From the NCBI GenBank assembly GCA_038240335.1, contig JBBSDV010000015.1, positions 1-27,689 of the forward strand: a stretch of 27,689 bases of DNA. The letters run 5' to 3'. The DNA is from JBBSDV01 sp038240335. GTDB taxonomy: Bacteria > Chloroflexota > Dehalococcoidia > DSTF01 > JACRBR01. How positions within the stretch are numbered: the first letter of the stretch is position 1; each line of letters begins with the position of its first letter. Below, one piece after another: positions 1 to 8,264 of this stretch. Made by a program: the position numbers and the translations under genes. The notes under the pieces were generated by a model that was given only the letters and a program-made list of their open reading frames with translations, made no database searches and was not told the origin of the DNA.

Positions 1-252
1 CACGAACGCAGCGACGATGCTGTCTCCTTCGCCCTGTTCGACGGGGCGGACGCCGCCGTGTGCCGCAATGATCGTGTCGAGCAGCGCGTAGTGGCGCTCA
101 GCGGCGATCGCCATGCCCTCGTTCTCCGTCTCCCAGAGAAGGGTCGAGCCCTCGATATCGGTGAGGAGGAACGTGACGATGCCGGTTGGTAGCGCCGCAA
201 CGCTGTCGGTCATGAGGCGAGATTTCCGTTGTGAAGTGACTGACTGCGTCAT
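1..252 (-). CDS. Class III adenylate/guanylate cyclase domain protein, N-terminal fragment
   Basis: The minus-strand frame is open from an ATG at 252 to the window edge (84 codons, no stop seen), so the 3' part lies outside. The protein reads ...GIVTFLLTDIEGSTLLWE... and later GEGDSIVAAF. These match the first metal-binding aspartate motif (TDIEGST) and the second aspartate region of class III nucleotidyl cyclases. In GC-rich bacteria this start often heads large signalling proteins in which the cyclase domain precedes an AAA ATPase and a TPR or LuxR-type tail; that continuation cannot be seen here. The start at 252 is preferred because AAAGGGG lies 7 bases upstream; an in-frame ATG at 213 is the alternative. 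There is no signal peptide or membrane segment in the visible part, so a cytoplasmic enzyme or regulator is likely. Whether it makes cAMP or cGMP, or is catalytically active, is not decidable from this fragment. Confidence 0.75.
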   Translation of the reverse strand, partial: MTQSVTSQRKSRLMTDSVAALPTGIVTFLLTDIEGSTLLWETENEGMAIAAERHYALLDTIIAAHGGVRPVEQGEGDSIVAAFV

Positions 253-319
253 AGTATGACCCCTTTCGAAGCCATCTTCGGGTCAGCAGCACCGACGAAC
301 ATCTACCATATGGGATATA

Positions 320-338
320 TCCGTCTTGGCACGACGGA
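320..338 (-). terminator. Weak hairpin downstream of the sigma/anti-sigma genes
   Basis: TCCGTC and GACGGA can pair around a 7-base loop about 65 bases beyond the anti-sigma-like stop codon. There is no U tract on the minus strand (ATATATCC follows), so this is at best a weak or Rho-assisted terminator. A second small hairpin, GCACC-gcg-GGTGC, lies at 373-385. Confidence 0.2.
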
Positions 339-403
339 AGAGATTAGGCCCTCTTGCCGGCCAACGTACGCCGCACCGCGGGTGCCCGAGCACGCCGCGC
401 AGG

Positions 404-1567
404 TCAGCGGCCGCCGTCAGCGCCGTCGCTGCGACCGTCGCCGTTGCCGCTTTGGCTTCCGTCGTTGCCTGCGCCGCGTCCGTTGCCTGTATCGTTGCCG
501 TGGACAGGCTTCGTCGGCTCGCCGTCCCCGACGGGCGGTTGCGCGACGACCGCGGTCGGGGACGGGGCCTTCGTCGCCGTGGATACAGCATCGCGTCTGT
601 GGTTCGTCGGAACGCCGTCATTGCGACGATCGCTGTTGTCGCCAGTATTGTCGTCGCCGTGGCCCGTCGCGGCCGGCACGGGCGCCTGCGGCGGAGTTCC
701 GCTCGACGTTGTCGTATCCGCTATGACGCTTACAGTGTCGGCGTGGACGTTTTTGCCGGCGGCAATAGCGCCCCGCACACTCGCCTCCGCTCCATTCGCG
801 ATGGCGCCAACGACTCGCGTGGCGCCGTCGATCGTCACGTGCCACTCGCCACCGCCGCCGGTAAGCGTGAACGTGTTCCCGTGGATGTCGGTAATCCGGC
901 CACTGACCGTGTCCGCGACATGAGGCCCAGTCGTCGAGTTGTCGCGCCCGTGCGCCTCGGCCGTGCCGGAAGCGTCTGTCGGACGCACCGGGGAAGTGCT
1001 CGATGACTGCGCTTGGGATGTGCCCGCCGGCGCAGCACCCGATGCAGACGACGGTTCTGGACGGCTGGCTTCGTTCGTGTCGCCGTGGCCGCTGTCGAAT
1101 GGATTTACCGCATCTACCGAATCGACTACGCGCGAGCGAATGTGCGAGGCGCTGCCAATCGGCCCATCGCCGCTGCTCGCGACGCCCGCCGCTGCGGCGC
1201 CTCCGATGCCGACCGCCGCGAATGCGACGACGGCGCCGAGCGGCACCGTGAGCGACGCGAAGGCGATCCTTCGTTGCCACCACGGCGCGCCGGTAGCCGA
1301 CCGTGCGGCGATCGACTCTTTGCGCGCTGCCGTCTGCGCGCGCTCCACAGCGGCGTGCAGGATCGAGTAGTTCGTTCCAAGCCGTGCTGGCGCCGGAGGC
1401 GGGGCGACCCTTGCGTGCGCGTTCGACGCGAGCGCCGCCTGCAGGAGCGGCAGCAACGCGGCAGCGTGCTGTTGATGCTGCTCGAGGACATCGCGCAGAC
1501 TGCAGCCGCTCGCCAGCGCGTCGATCGCGGCGTTGAGCGCGTTGTCGAAGTTCTCGCCTCTCGTCAT
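404..1567 (-). CDS. Membrane-anchored anti-sigma-like protein with DUF5667-like N-terminus and DUF5666-like domain
   Basis: This 387-residue protein starts at an ATG that overlaps the sigma factor stop by four bases (ATGA, 1564-1567), so the two are translationally coupled. An upstream extension of the same frame runs inside the sigma gene and is a shadow. Residues 5-50 form a helical segment with a CSLRDVLEQ...HAAALLPLLQAAL pattern, resembling the DUF5667 region found next to ECF sigma genes. One hydrophobic segment lies at about 101-128. Residues about 219-283 (DTVSGRITDIHG...FTLTGG...VTIDGATRV) look like a small beta-barrel of the DUF5666 type. The last 100 residues are low complexity, rich in Gly, Asp, Asn, Ser and Thr. 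By position and topology it probably holds the sigma factor at the membrane through its cytoplasmic N-terminus and senses outside with the exported part. No zinc-binding HxxxCxxC anti-sigma motif is visible, so the anti-sigma role is inferred from context only. Confidence 0.7.
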   Translation of the reverse strand: MTRGENFDNALNAAIDALASGCSLRDVLEQHQQHAAALLPLLQAALASNAHARVAPPPAPARLGTNYSILHAAVERAQTAARKESIAARSATGAPWWQRRIAFASLTVPLGAVVAFAAVGIGGAAAAGVASSGDGPIGSASHIRSRVVDSVDAVNPFDSGHGDTNEASRPEPSSASGAAPAGTSQAQSSSTSPVRPTDASGTAEAHGRDNSTTGPHVADTVSGRITDIHGNTFTLTGGGGEWHVTIDGATRVVGAIANGAEASVRGAIAAGKNVHADTVSVIADTTTSSGTPPQAPVPAATGHGDDNTGDNSDRRNDGVPTNHRRDAVSTATKAPSPTAVVAQPPVGDGEPTKPVHGNDTGNGRGAGNDGSQSGNGDGRSDGADGGR

Positions 1568-2211
1568 GCGTGCGCCGCCCGCATCGTATGCGCTCCCGTC
1601 AGCGCGCGCCGCAGCGACCGCAGCGCTCGCGACTGCAGCGCCTTCACGGCGCCCTCCGGCTTGCCAATCACGCGTGAGACTTCGGCGTTGCTCATCCCGG
1701 CATAGAACCGAAGGATGACTACCTGCTGCTGCTCGTCGGTAAGAGTACGGATCGCGGACATCATGTCGGACGCGTCGTCGAAGGCCTGGATCGCGTTGGT
1801 CCGCTCCTCGATTTGCTCGGGCATCTCGGCGACATTGTGCCGGGCGCGCCGCGCCGCCGCCTTCCGGTAGTCGACGGTGACGTTGTGCGCAATTCGATAG
1901 AGCCACGCCAGCAGCGGCGTGCCGCGGTAGGAATATCGGTTGATGCCCGCCAATGCCTTCACAAACACATCCGCCGCCAAATCCTCAGCCGTGTGCTGAT
2001 CGCCCACGCGATAATAGATGTACGCGTAGACCTGCTGCGCGTGGCGGGCGTAGACCTCCGCCCATGCCGGCTCGCTCAGCGCGCGCAACTGCTCAACGAG
2101 CGCCTCGTCCGACGCAGCCGCGAGTGCCGAAGGAGTTGCCTCGGCGGGTGCGCGCCGCCAGTCGTGTTGTCTATCTGTTCGCGAGATCAAAAAGATACGC
2201 CCGTTCGTCAC
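1564..2211 (-). CDS. ECF-type RNA polymerase sigma factor
   Basis: The product is a sigma-70 family extracytoplasmic-function factor that directs RNA polymerase to a stress or envelope regulon. Region 2 is seen in YARHAQQVYAYIYYRV...TAEDLAADVFVKAL and LLAWLYRIAHNVTVDYRK. Region 4 is seen in LTDEQQQVVILRFYAGMSNAEVS followed by GKPEGAVKALQSRALRSLRRAL. The conserved protein starts near DEALVEQLRALSE, so the true start is uncertain. I give the GTG at 2211 (215 residues); a TTG at 2190, an ATG at 2283 and a GTG at 2313 are in frame, and none has a strong ribosome-binding site. The 3' end overlaps the downstream membrane protein gene by ATGA, a typical sigma/anti-sigma pairing. The linker between regions 2 and 4 (EMPEQIEERTNAIQAFDD) is of ordinary length, and no C-terminal extension is present. 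Confidence 0.88.
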   Translation of the reverse strand: MTNGRIFLISRTDRQHDWRRAPAEATPSALAAASDEALVEQLRALSEPAWAEVYARHAQQVYAYIYYRVGDQHTAEDLAADVFVKALAGINRYSYRGTPLLAWLYRIAHNVTVDYRKAAARRARHNVAEMPEQIEERTNAIQAFDDASDMMSAIRTLTDEQQQVVILRFYAGMSNAEVSRVIGKPEGAVKALQSRALRSLRRALTGAHTMRAAHA

Positions 2212-2341
2212 AATCGAACTGAACCCGCCGCTTCTCAGAGGCCGCCGAAGTGAGTATCGGCATTCTGCCGCCGAAACAGGCATGGCGCATCGCCGACAAA
2301 CGTGCACGACCACCTTGGGTCGCCGGCCCCGCTCTATTGGT

Positions 2342-2346
2342 GTTCC
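2342..2346 (-). promoter_or_regulatory. Possible ECF-type -35 element (GGAAC) upstream of the sigma gene
   Basis: On the minus strand, CGGAAC lies about 130 bases upstream of the chosen sigma start. GGAAC is the classical -35 core of ECF promoters, so an autoregulated promoter here would be typical. No convincing -10 partner is visible at the right distance (GGCGA lies 17 bases on), so this is only a suggestion. If correct, transcription would begin near 2311, which would argue against the GTG start at 2313. Confidence 0.2.
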
Positions 2347-2412
2347 GGGACGAATCGAGGACGTGCCTGACGGCCGCTGTGTCCCGGCGATCTAGCTCAA
2401 CTAGCGGGCATG

Positions 2413-4689
2413 TCAGGGGCACGAGCCGAACGAGTGAGCTACGAATGCAAGATCGGCCGCGTTAATTGCGCCGTCCTTATTGGTGTCGAAGTCCCGAACA
2501 TATACGCCGCTGGTCGATAGGCCGAAGCTGCCAGCCACGATCGCGAGATCGGCCGCGGTGACGACGTTATCGCTATTGACGCTCGCGACCTCCTTCGCGT
2601 CGCCGCAGACATCGCCGTCGGTATTCGCGCTGAGCGGGTTCGAGTTGTAGTTCTTGTATTCGACGCCATCGCTCAGTCCATCGCCGTCGCTGTCGCGCGC
2701 GTTCGGATCCGTCCCGATCGAGTTCTCGAACGCGGTCGACAGTCCATCCCGATCCGGGTCATTCGCGAGGCTCGGCAAGGCTGGCTTCGAGTTTGCATCG
2801 TTGGGATTCGAACCGAGCACGCACTCGGCACCATCAAGTATGCCGTCGCCGTCGGTATCCCCGCGGAGCGGATCCGTCGGACCAGTTGCCGACGGACACG
2901 GTGGTCCGGAGGTCTCGGCGCTGTCCAATAGTCCGTCGTTGTCGTCGTCGGTATCGCACGCGTCACCAAGAGTGTCGGAGTTGATCCAGGTTGCATCGTT
3001 GAACGACTTGCCATACGGCGACAGGTCGACGTAGGCGTCGTGATTCGCCTGATCGGGGTTGTAGACGCTGGGGCAGTTGTCGACGGCGTCAGGAATGCCG
3101 TCGCCGTCCCCCGCCGCCAGCTGGAGACGACCGATCTTTCGCCCGCTGTACTCGGCGAACCAAACGTCTCGCGTCGTCGCGTCCTGTTCGATGCCGCCGA
3201 GATCCACCACGTTAGCGAGCGTCGGCATCAGGACGACGAAGTTGTTCTTCCGCGTATCGACGAATCCCAGCCTGGCGTCCGGCGTCGAATTGACGATGCC
3301 GCCGAGCGTGATCATCGAGCTCGGGCCTGTGTACGTGAACCAGACGAGCCCGTCCGCCCCGGCAGTGATCGTCGGCACCAGTTTTCCATCGACGCCGTTC
3401 GAGCCAACGAAGATCTCGTCGATGCACGGGTTCTTGCCGCTGATGTCGAGTCGGCTGCAGTTTGCGTTGAAGACTGACATCTGATCGGGCCGAACGCGGT
3501 CGACAGTAGCGTCGAACGCTTCGGCGAGCCAGAGCGTCCCGGAAGCATCGATCGACAGATCGAAGGGCCCGCTGCCGGCGATCGCGCCCGGACCCTGGCG
3601 AACGATCGGCGCCGGCAAGGGCAGTTCGATGATCTCGCCGGATTCGGGCGTGAATCTACCGATCCGGTTGCCCCAAAACTCCGAGAACCAGACATTGCCA
3701 GACGGATCGAGCACGAGCTGAGCGGGTGAACTGGAGCTGTTCCGCAGCAGATACCGCTTGTGGCACGACGGCACTGGGTCTACCGAGCAGAGCGGTGCCC
3801 GCGCACTCGTCGACGGATCCCATGCGCAATCGGAGACGGCGCCGGAGATCGAAAAGCCGCTGATCGCGTTGCCGTGAAAGAGGCTGCCTTCCGCGTACCA
3901 CACTTCGCCTCGCGCGCTATCGACCACAAGGCCGAGGACTTCAGCCTCGTCGATCGGCAGGTTGTAGCATGAGAACCGGTCGGCGGCCGGTTCGTAGCGC
4001 ACGATCCGGCTCGTGTTCGCGAAGCGACCGCCATACAGGTAGCCGCCGCCTTCGCTGAACCAGACGGAGCCATCGCCCTGGGCATCGATGTCCTCGCCGA
4101 GGACCGTGATCTGGGTCGAGCGGTCTGCGGTTGAGACGTTGTCCGCGAAAATCCCGGGCCCGGCCGCCTGCGGTATTCGCCGCACGAAGGCGGGTTCCGT
4201 GGCGTCCGGCGACAGGCTCTTGAGTTCGGTGCGGAACTCCTCGTTCACCCATACGCGATCGTCAGCCGTGACGGCCACCGCGACTGGCTCCCCGGTCGTT
4301 CCCGGCGTCTGGGGCAACGCCCTGGTTGTCAGTGCGTAGATGAACGTTTCCACGGCGTTACTGGCTTGGCCGTCAACGAACACGGTCATCGTTCCGCTGT
4401 GCACATCCGTCGGCAGCGTGAACTGAATGCTCGTATCGACCCAGGATGCCACGAGCGGGGAGGATGATGCGATCACGCTCACGCGGCTGTCGTATTCGAA
4501 CCGCAGCGACCGCGCTGAGGTCGGAAGCCCCAAATGAGTGCCCGTAATCGAGACCTGGCCGCCGACCAGATTACCGATCACCGGTTCGTTGACCTGAGGA
4601 GGGAGTCCGACCGCGTTGACGTGGGAGCGCGAGGTCACCGTCAGCATGGCTACCAACACTGAGATAACAACAATGCGCCGCAACAGCAT
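2413..4689 (-). CDS. Secreted beta-propeller protein with TSP3 repeats and C-terminal dockerin
   Basis: The start at 4689 (758 residues) is chosen because it begins a clear signal peptide: basic MLLRR, then a hydrophobic core, ending near SHVNA. The frame is open 42 codons further upstream without coding character. Residues about 30-115 resemble an IPT/TIG immunoglobulin-like domain (GGQVSITGTHLG...IQFTLP). Residues about 120-520 contain repeated blades such as GSVWFSEGGG, GEVWYAEG, GNVWFSEFWGNRIGRF, GTLWLAEAF, GLVWFTYTG and RDVWFAEYSGRKIGRL. This is the pattern of virginiamycin B lyase/SMP-30-like propellers, but the spacing is irregular and a lyase activity should not be assumed. From about 525 there are calcium-binding thrombospondin type 3 repeats (DGDGIPDAVDNCP, DTDDDNDGLLDS, DSDGDGLSDG). 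The last 60 residues hold two EF-hand-like dockerin repeats (NSDNVVTAADLAIVAGSFG, NKDGAINAADLAFVAHSFG). It is likely exported and attached to a cohesin-bearing or surface partner. No cohesin or neighbouring enzyme gene is visible. Confidence 0.85.
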   Translation of the reverse strand: MLLRRIVVISVLVAMLTVTSRSHVNAVGLPPQVNEPVIGNLVGGQVSITGTHLGLPTSARSLRFEYDSRVSVIASSSPLVASWVDTSIQFTLPTDVHSGTMTVFVDGQASNAVETFIYALTTRALPQTPGTTGEPVAVAVTADDRVWVNEEFRTELKSLSPDATEPAFVRRIPQAAGPGIFADNVSTADRSTQITVLGEDIDAQGDGSVWFSEGGGYLYGGRFANTSRIVRYEPAADRFSCYNLPIDEAEVLGLVVDSARGEVWYAEGSLFHGNAISGFSISGAVSDCAWDPSTSARAPLCSVDPVPSCHKRYLLRNSSSSPAQLVLDPSGNVWFSEFWGNRIGRFTPESGEIIELPLPAPIVRQGPGAIAGSGPFDLSIDASGTLWLAEAFDATVDRVRPDQMSVFNANCSRLDISGKNPCIDEIFVGSNGVDGKLVPTITAGADGLVWFTYTGPSSMITLGGIVNSTPDARLGFVDTRKNNFVVLMPTLANVVDLGGIEQDATTRDVWFAEYSGRKIGRLQLAAGDGDGIPDAVDNCPSVYNPDQANHDAYVDLSPYGKSFNDATWINSDTLGDACDTDDDNDGLLDSAETSGPPCPSATGPTDPLRGDTDGDGILDGAECVLGSNPNDANSKPALPSLANDPDRDGLSTAFENSIGTDPNARDSDGDGLSDGVEYKNYNSNPLSANTDGDVCGDAKEVASVNSDNVVTAADLAIVAGSFGLSTSGVYVRDFDTNKDGAINAADLAFVAHSFGSCP

Positions 4690-4853
4690 GTCCTTTCGCG
4701 CTTTTCCTATACGTTCGCACCAACCTCCGTAACAGGGCAACGTGCTTGGTGTTAACGAAGTATGTCGAGTCGCACCGTCAATTTGCCGCGTGCAACGTTT
4801 CGACGTGCCCGACATGCCCTGCGCTTCAACGGTAACGCAACGGGAGTAGCGCC

Positions 4854-7640
4854 TCAGTTGCTCGAAGCATTCTCCGGCTCGGCGGAACGTGCTTGAGCGT
4901 TATCCTCAGCGCTAACGGTGAACGTCTTGTGCATGCCCTCAGCGAAGTGGCTCACCGTCGTGCCGCGGACTTGCTCGACGACGTCGCAAAGGAACTCATA
5001 GTTCCCGGGCGTCAGTTGCACGTCCATCTGCTGTTTCTCGCCGGTCTTCAGCGGCGGCGTGCGGCCGACCACCTCCGTTGTGCCGTCGTCGTTGCGGCGC
5101 ATCAGGACGACGTCGTGCGTCTGGCCGGGCATGTTGCTGTTGCTGCTGTGCCCCGCCTCGTTCTGGTGCTCGACCAGCAGCGTCACCTCGCCGGCGCTGA
5201 TCTCGCTCCGCGAGAGGCCGACCTTGAAGTTCGACAGCTCGATTCGCAACTCGCGCGGGCCAAGCGCCACCTCGCTCGAGAACCAGCCCCGGTCGATGCC
5301 AGTGAAGACGAGGAGCGGAACGATCAGGACGAGCGCCGCGACGCCCATCGCGAGCGCTGGCGCCGCATTCGCCGACCAGAAGCCGCCCGATGCCTCCGAC
5401 GTGTAAGCGTTGCCGCTGCGTTCCGCGATCTGCCGCGCCTTCGAGCGCAAACGCAGGCTATTGCCCATCACTGAGATCGAGCTGAACGCCATCGCAGCGC
5501 CGGCAACGATCGGGTTGAGCAGTCCTAGCGCCGCGATCGGGATCGCGACGACGTTGTAGCCGAACGCCCAGACCAGGTTCTGGCGGATCGTTGTCAGCGT
5601 GCTGCGGCTCAGCGCGATCGCCTCCGCGACCTTCGAGATGTCGCCGCTGAGCAGCGTGATGTCGCCCGCCTCGATCGCAACATCCGTGCCGGTGCTCATC
5701 GCAATGCCAACGTCGGCCTGCGCCAGCGCCGGTGCGTCGTTGACGCCGTCGCCGACCATCGCCACCGACAGCCCTTCGCCCTGCAACGACTTCACGAGAG
5801 CGAGCTTGTCCTCCGGCCGCGCGGCGGCGTGGTACTCGCTGACGCCGACCGCAGCCGCAACGGACGCCGCCGCGCGCTCGTTGTCGCCCGTCATCATGAT
5901 CACCCGGAGCCCGAGGCCGTGCAGCGCTTCGATCGCCCGCGGCGCGCTCTTCTTCACTTCGTCCGCGATGCCGATGACGCCCTCGAGCCGTCCGTCGACG
6001 GCCGCAAAGATCACTGTCCGCCCCGTCCCCTCGAGGCGGTCGAGCTCCTCCTGCGACGATGCGTCGACGGCGATGGCCTGCTCGTCGATCAGCCGCCGGT
6101 TGCCCGCAACGACGCGCTTGCCGTCGACCGTGGCGATGATGCCGCGAGCGGTCACCGATTCGAAGTCCGTCGTCGCCAGCAGCGTGTAGCCGGACTCGAC
6201 GGCGGCATCGACGATCGCCCGGCTGAGCGGGTGGTCGCTGTTCTGCTCAGCGCCGGCGATCAGCGTCAACAGGGCCGCTTCGGACATTCGCCCCGTCGGC
6301 ATCACGTCCGTCACCTGCGGGCGGCCCTCCGTCAGCGTGCCTGTCTTGTCCAGCACGATGACGTTGAGCGCGCGTGTCCGCTCCAGCACCTCGGCGTTCT
6401 TGATCAGGATGCCGCGCTCGGCTCCGAGACCGGTACCGACCATGATCGCCGTCGGCGTTGCGAGACCGAGGGCGCAGGGACAGGCGATCACGAGCACCGC
6501 GACGGCGGCACGCATGCCGGTCACCCAGACGCTGTCGCTCCACACATGCGCCGGGTTCGTAAAGATCCCCCATGCCAGGAAGGTGCCGATCGCGATGACG
6601 ATGACGATCGGCACGAAGACGGCCGCAACCTGATCGACGAGCTTCTGAATCGGCGCCTTCGAGCCTTGGGCCTCCTCGACCATCCGCGCCATGCGCGAGA
6701 GCATCGTGCCCTCGCCGACCGCCGTGGCCTCGACGCGAATGACGCCGTTCTGGTTCACCGTGCCGCCGATGACGGCGTCGCCCGCGCGCTTCTCGACGGG
6801 GATCGACTCGCCCGTGATCATCGCCTCATCGAGCGAGCTGTGGCCATCCCGCACCATGCCGTCGACAGCGACCTTCTCTCCCGGCCGAACGACGAACGTG
6901 TCGCCGATGCGCACCTGCTCGATCGGTACCTCGACCTCCGCGCCATCGCGGACTACGCGCGCTGACTTCGCTGAGAGACCCATCAGCGCCGAGATGGCGG
7001 ATGACGCCGCCCCCTTTGATCGCTCCTCGAAATATTTGCCCATCGTGATGAAGACGAGCACCGCAGCCGACGTATCGAAGAACATGTCGTATGGCTTGTC
7101 GAAGACCACTACCCAAAACCCGAATGCGTATGCGGCCGTCGTGCCGAGCGCGATCAGCACGTCCATGTTCGGGTTGAGGTGGCGCAGCGAAGCGAGCGCG
7201 CCCTTGTAGTAGCGCCAGCCGAGGACGATCTGAATCGGCGTCGCGAGCGCCAGCACGATCCAGGCGTGCAACCGCGGGTCGCCGGCGATGTAGATGCCGG
7301 CGATGTCCATTGACATCGCGAGCACGACCGTCGGGATACCGAGCACGGCACCGAAGATGACGAGCATCAGGGTGCGCCGCGCGTATTCCTGCCGCTCGCT
7401 GCCCCGCGAACGATCGGCAGCCGCGGGCTGCGCGACGTAGCCCGCGCCCTTGACGGCGGCCAGCAGCGTCTCAACCGGCACCGCCGCGTCGGCCGTGACC
7501 AGCGCCGTCTCCGACGCGAAATTCACGCTGGCCGCCTCGACGCCGTCGACCTTACCCAGCGCGCGTTCGACGCGCCGTACGCACGAAGCGCAGGTCATGC
7601 CGGTGATATCGAGGGTGGTGGTCTGCTGCTTCGTCGCCAT
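4854..7640 (-). CDS. copA: Copper-exporting P1B-type ATPase with fused C-terminal cupredoxin domain
   Basis: This is a heavy-metal P-type ATPase of 928 residues that moves Cu(I) out across the membrane using ATP. An N-terminal HMA domain carries GMTCASC (Cys17, Cys20). The pump core has the actuator TGES (276-279), the metal-transport motif CPC (387-389), the phosphorylated aspartate in DKTGT (Asp431), an SDHPLSRA HP motif and GDGVNDAP; the last helix pair contains the CopA-type SS...N signature. An additional hydrophobic helix (about 761-780) follows, then a beta-rich domain (about 793-912) with cupredoxin-type ligands His842, Cys885, His898 and Met903. That domain should lie outside the cytoplasm and could accept exported copper. 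The start at 7640 is preferred over an upstream extension because the HMA domain begins there and AGGAAG lies upstream. Third gene of a csoR-copZ-copA group, 322 bases after copZ. Confidence 0.95.
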   Translation of the reverse strand: MATKQQTTTLDITGMTCASCVRRVERALGKVDGVEAASVNFASETALVTADAAVPVETLLAAVKGAGYVAQPAAADRSRGSERQEYARRTLMLVIFGAVLGIPTVVLAMSMDIAGIYIAGDPRLHAWIVLALATPIQIVLGWRYYKGALASLRHLNPNMDVLIALGTTAAYAFGFWVVVFDKPYDMFFDTSAAVLVFITMGKYFEERSKGAASSAISALMGLSAKSARVVRDGAEVEVPIEQVRIGDTFVVRPGEKVAVDGMVRDGHSSLDEAMITGESIPVEKRAGDAVIGGTVNQNGVIRVEATAVGEGTMLSRMARMVEEAQGSKAPIQKLVDQVAAVFVPIVIVIAIGTFLAWGIFTNPAHVWSDSVWVTGMRAAVAVLVIACPCALGLATPTAIMVGTGLGAERGILIKNAEVLERTRALNVIVLDKTGTLTEGRPQVTDVMPTGRMSEAALLTLIAGAEQNSDHPLSRAIVDAAVESGYTLLATTDFESVTARGIIATVDGKRVVAGNRRLIDEQAIAVDASSQEELDRLEGTGRTVIFAAVDGRLEGVIGIADEVKKSAPRAIEALHGLGLRVIMMTGDNERAAASVAAAVGVSEYHAAARPEDKLALVKSLQGEGLSVAMVGDGVNDAPALAQADVGIAMSTGTDVAIEAGDITLLSGDISKVAEAIALSRSTLTTIRQNLVWAFGYNVVAIPIAALGLLNPIVAGAAMAFSSISVMGNSLRLRSKARQIAERSGNAYTSEASGGFWSANAAPALAMGVAALVLIVPLLVFTGIDRGWFSSEVALGPRELRIELSNFKVGLSRSEISAGEVTLLVEHQNEAGHSSNSNMPGQTHDVVLMRRNDDGTTEVVGRTPPLKTGEKQQMDVQLTPGNYEFLCDVVEQVRGTTVSHFAEGMHKTFTVSAEDNAQARSAEPENASSN

Positions 7641-7962
7641 GATGCTTTGCTTCCTGGGCGGGCTCTGAGCCCGCCATTCATTGTCCCGTGCCGCCGGCAT
7701 TCAGCCTGCGTCTTCACTTGGTTCCGGCCCGCTGTCTCGTCGCGGCGCGGGCTTCAGCCGGCCGCAGCCGGGTCGTCGCACCGGTGGAGCATGAACGGTG
7801 CTTTCAGTCTGCGTCGGTCGGGGGGGGCGCTCGCGATGTCCCGGTCCCGCGTCTTCGGATGCCGTCCGCCAGCATGTGGTCTGCAAGATACCGCGACGCT
7901 CCATCACATCAGACGCGCGCTCCTCCCCTCCCGCTGCGCTCAGCCGGACGAGCCGGGGCGAG
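7641..7962 (-). repeat. copZ-copA intergenic region with short degenerate hairpin repeats
   Basis: No gene is supported in these 322 bases; the short frames present have no coding character. On the minus strand a core like GGCTGAATGCC, GGCTGAAGCC and GACTGAAAGC recurs at about 7700, 7753 and 7803, that is every 50-53 bases. The first and third copies also share GACGCAG just before the core (12 of 13 bases identical in the two arms). A perfect 8-bp hairpin, GGCGGGCT with a 3-base loop, sits at 7657-7675, just ahead of the copA ribosome-binding site. The arrangement looks like a decayed REP-like or palindromic intergenic element inside the copper operon. Confidence 0.4.
7657..7675 (-). repeat. 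Perfect 8-bp hairpin in the copA leader
   Basis: GGCGGGCT pairs perfectly with AGCCCGCC around a 3-base loop. It ends only a few bases upstream of the AGGAAG ribosome-binding site of copA on the minus strand. It lacks a U tract, so it is not an obvious terminator. It could stabilise a processed copA message or reduce read-through from copZ. Confidence 0.5.
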
Positions 7963-8169
7963 TCAGCTCTTGACCGCTGCCTCGTAGCCCTCCTCCTTGA
8001 CTGCCTCCATGACCGCCGCCTCGTCGAAGTCGCCCTCGACGCTCGCCGAGTTGTTCGCCAGCGATACTTCGGTCTTCTTGACGCCAGGGACGGCGCTGAT
8101 GGCCTCCGTCACGTGGTGAACGCAGTTGTCACACGTCATGCCGGTTACGCTGAATGTCTTGGTCGCCAT
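7963..8169 (-). CDS. copZ: Copper chaperone, HMA domain
   Basis: This 68-residue protein is a single heavy-metal-associated domain with a ferredoxin-like fold. The metal site is GMTCDNC near the N-terminus (Cys13, Cys16), followed by VHHVTEAISAVPGVKKTEV and ending in the usual EGYEA. Such proteins bind Cu(I) in the cytoplasm and pass it to the HMA domain or entry site of CopA, which is encoded downstream. The start at 8169 is fixed by GAGGAG 9 bases upstream and by the domain boundary; an upstream in-frame ATG at 8229 would add 20 residues without similarity. The His-His after the second Cys is a little unusual for a chaperone, but the fold is otherwise ordinary. Length is typical of the family (65-70 residues). 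Confidence 0.93.
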   Translation of the reverse strand: MATKTFSVTGMTCDNCVHHVTEAISAVPGVKKTEVSLANNSASVEGDFDEAAVMEAVKEEGYEAAVKS

Positions 8170-8264
8170 CTGGCTTATCTCCTCTGTACTTCGGGGATTG
8201 TTGCGGCACGGAGTGCCCGCCTCGCACATTTGTTGGCTGCATCGAGACGTCCGATTGACGCTCG

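Noticed and set aside
7701..7907. 68-codon minus-strand frame between copZ and copA
   Set aside because: Lies over the degenerate palindromic repeats; no ribosome-binding site or similarity.
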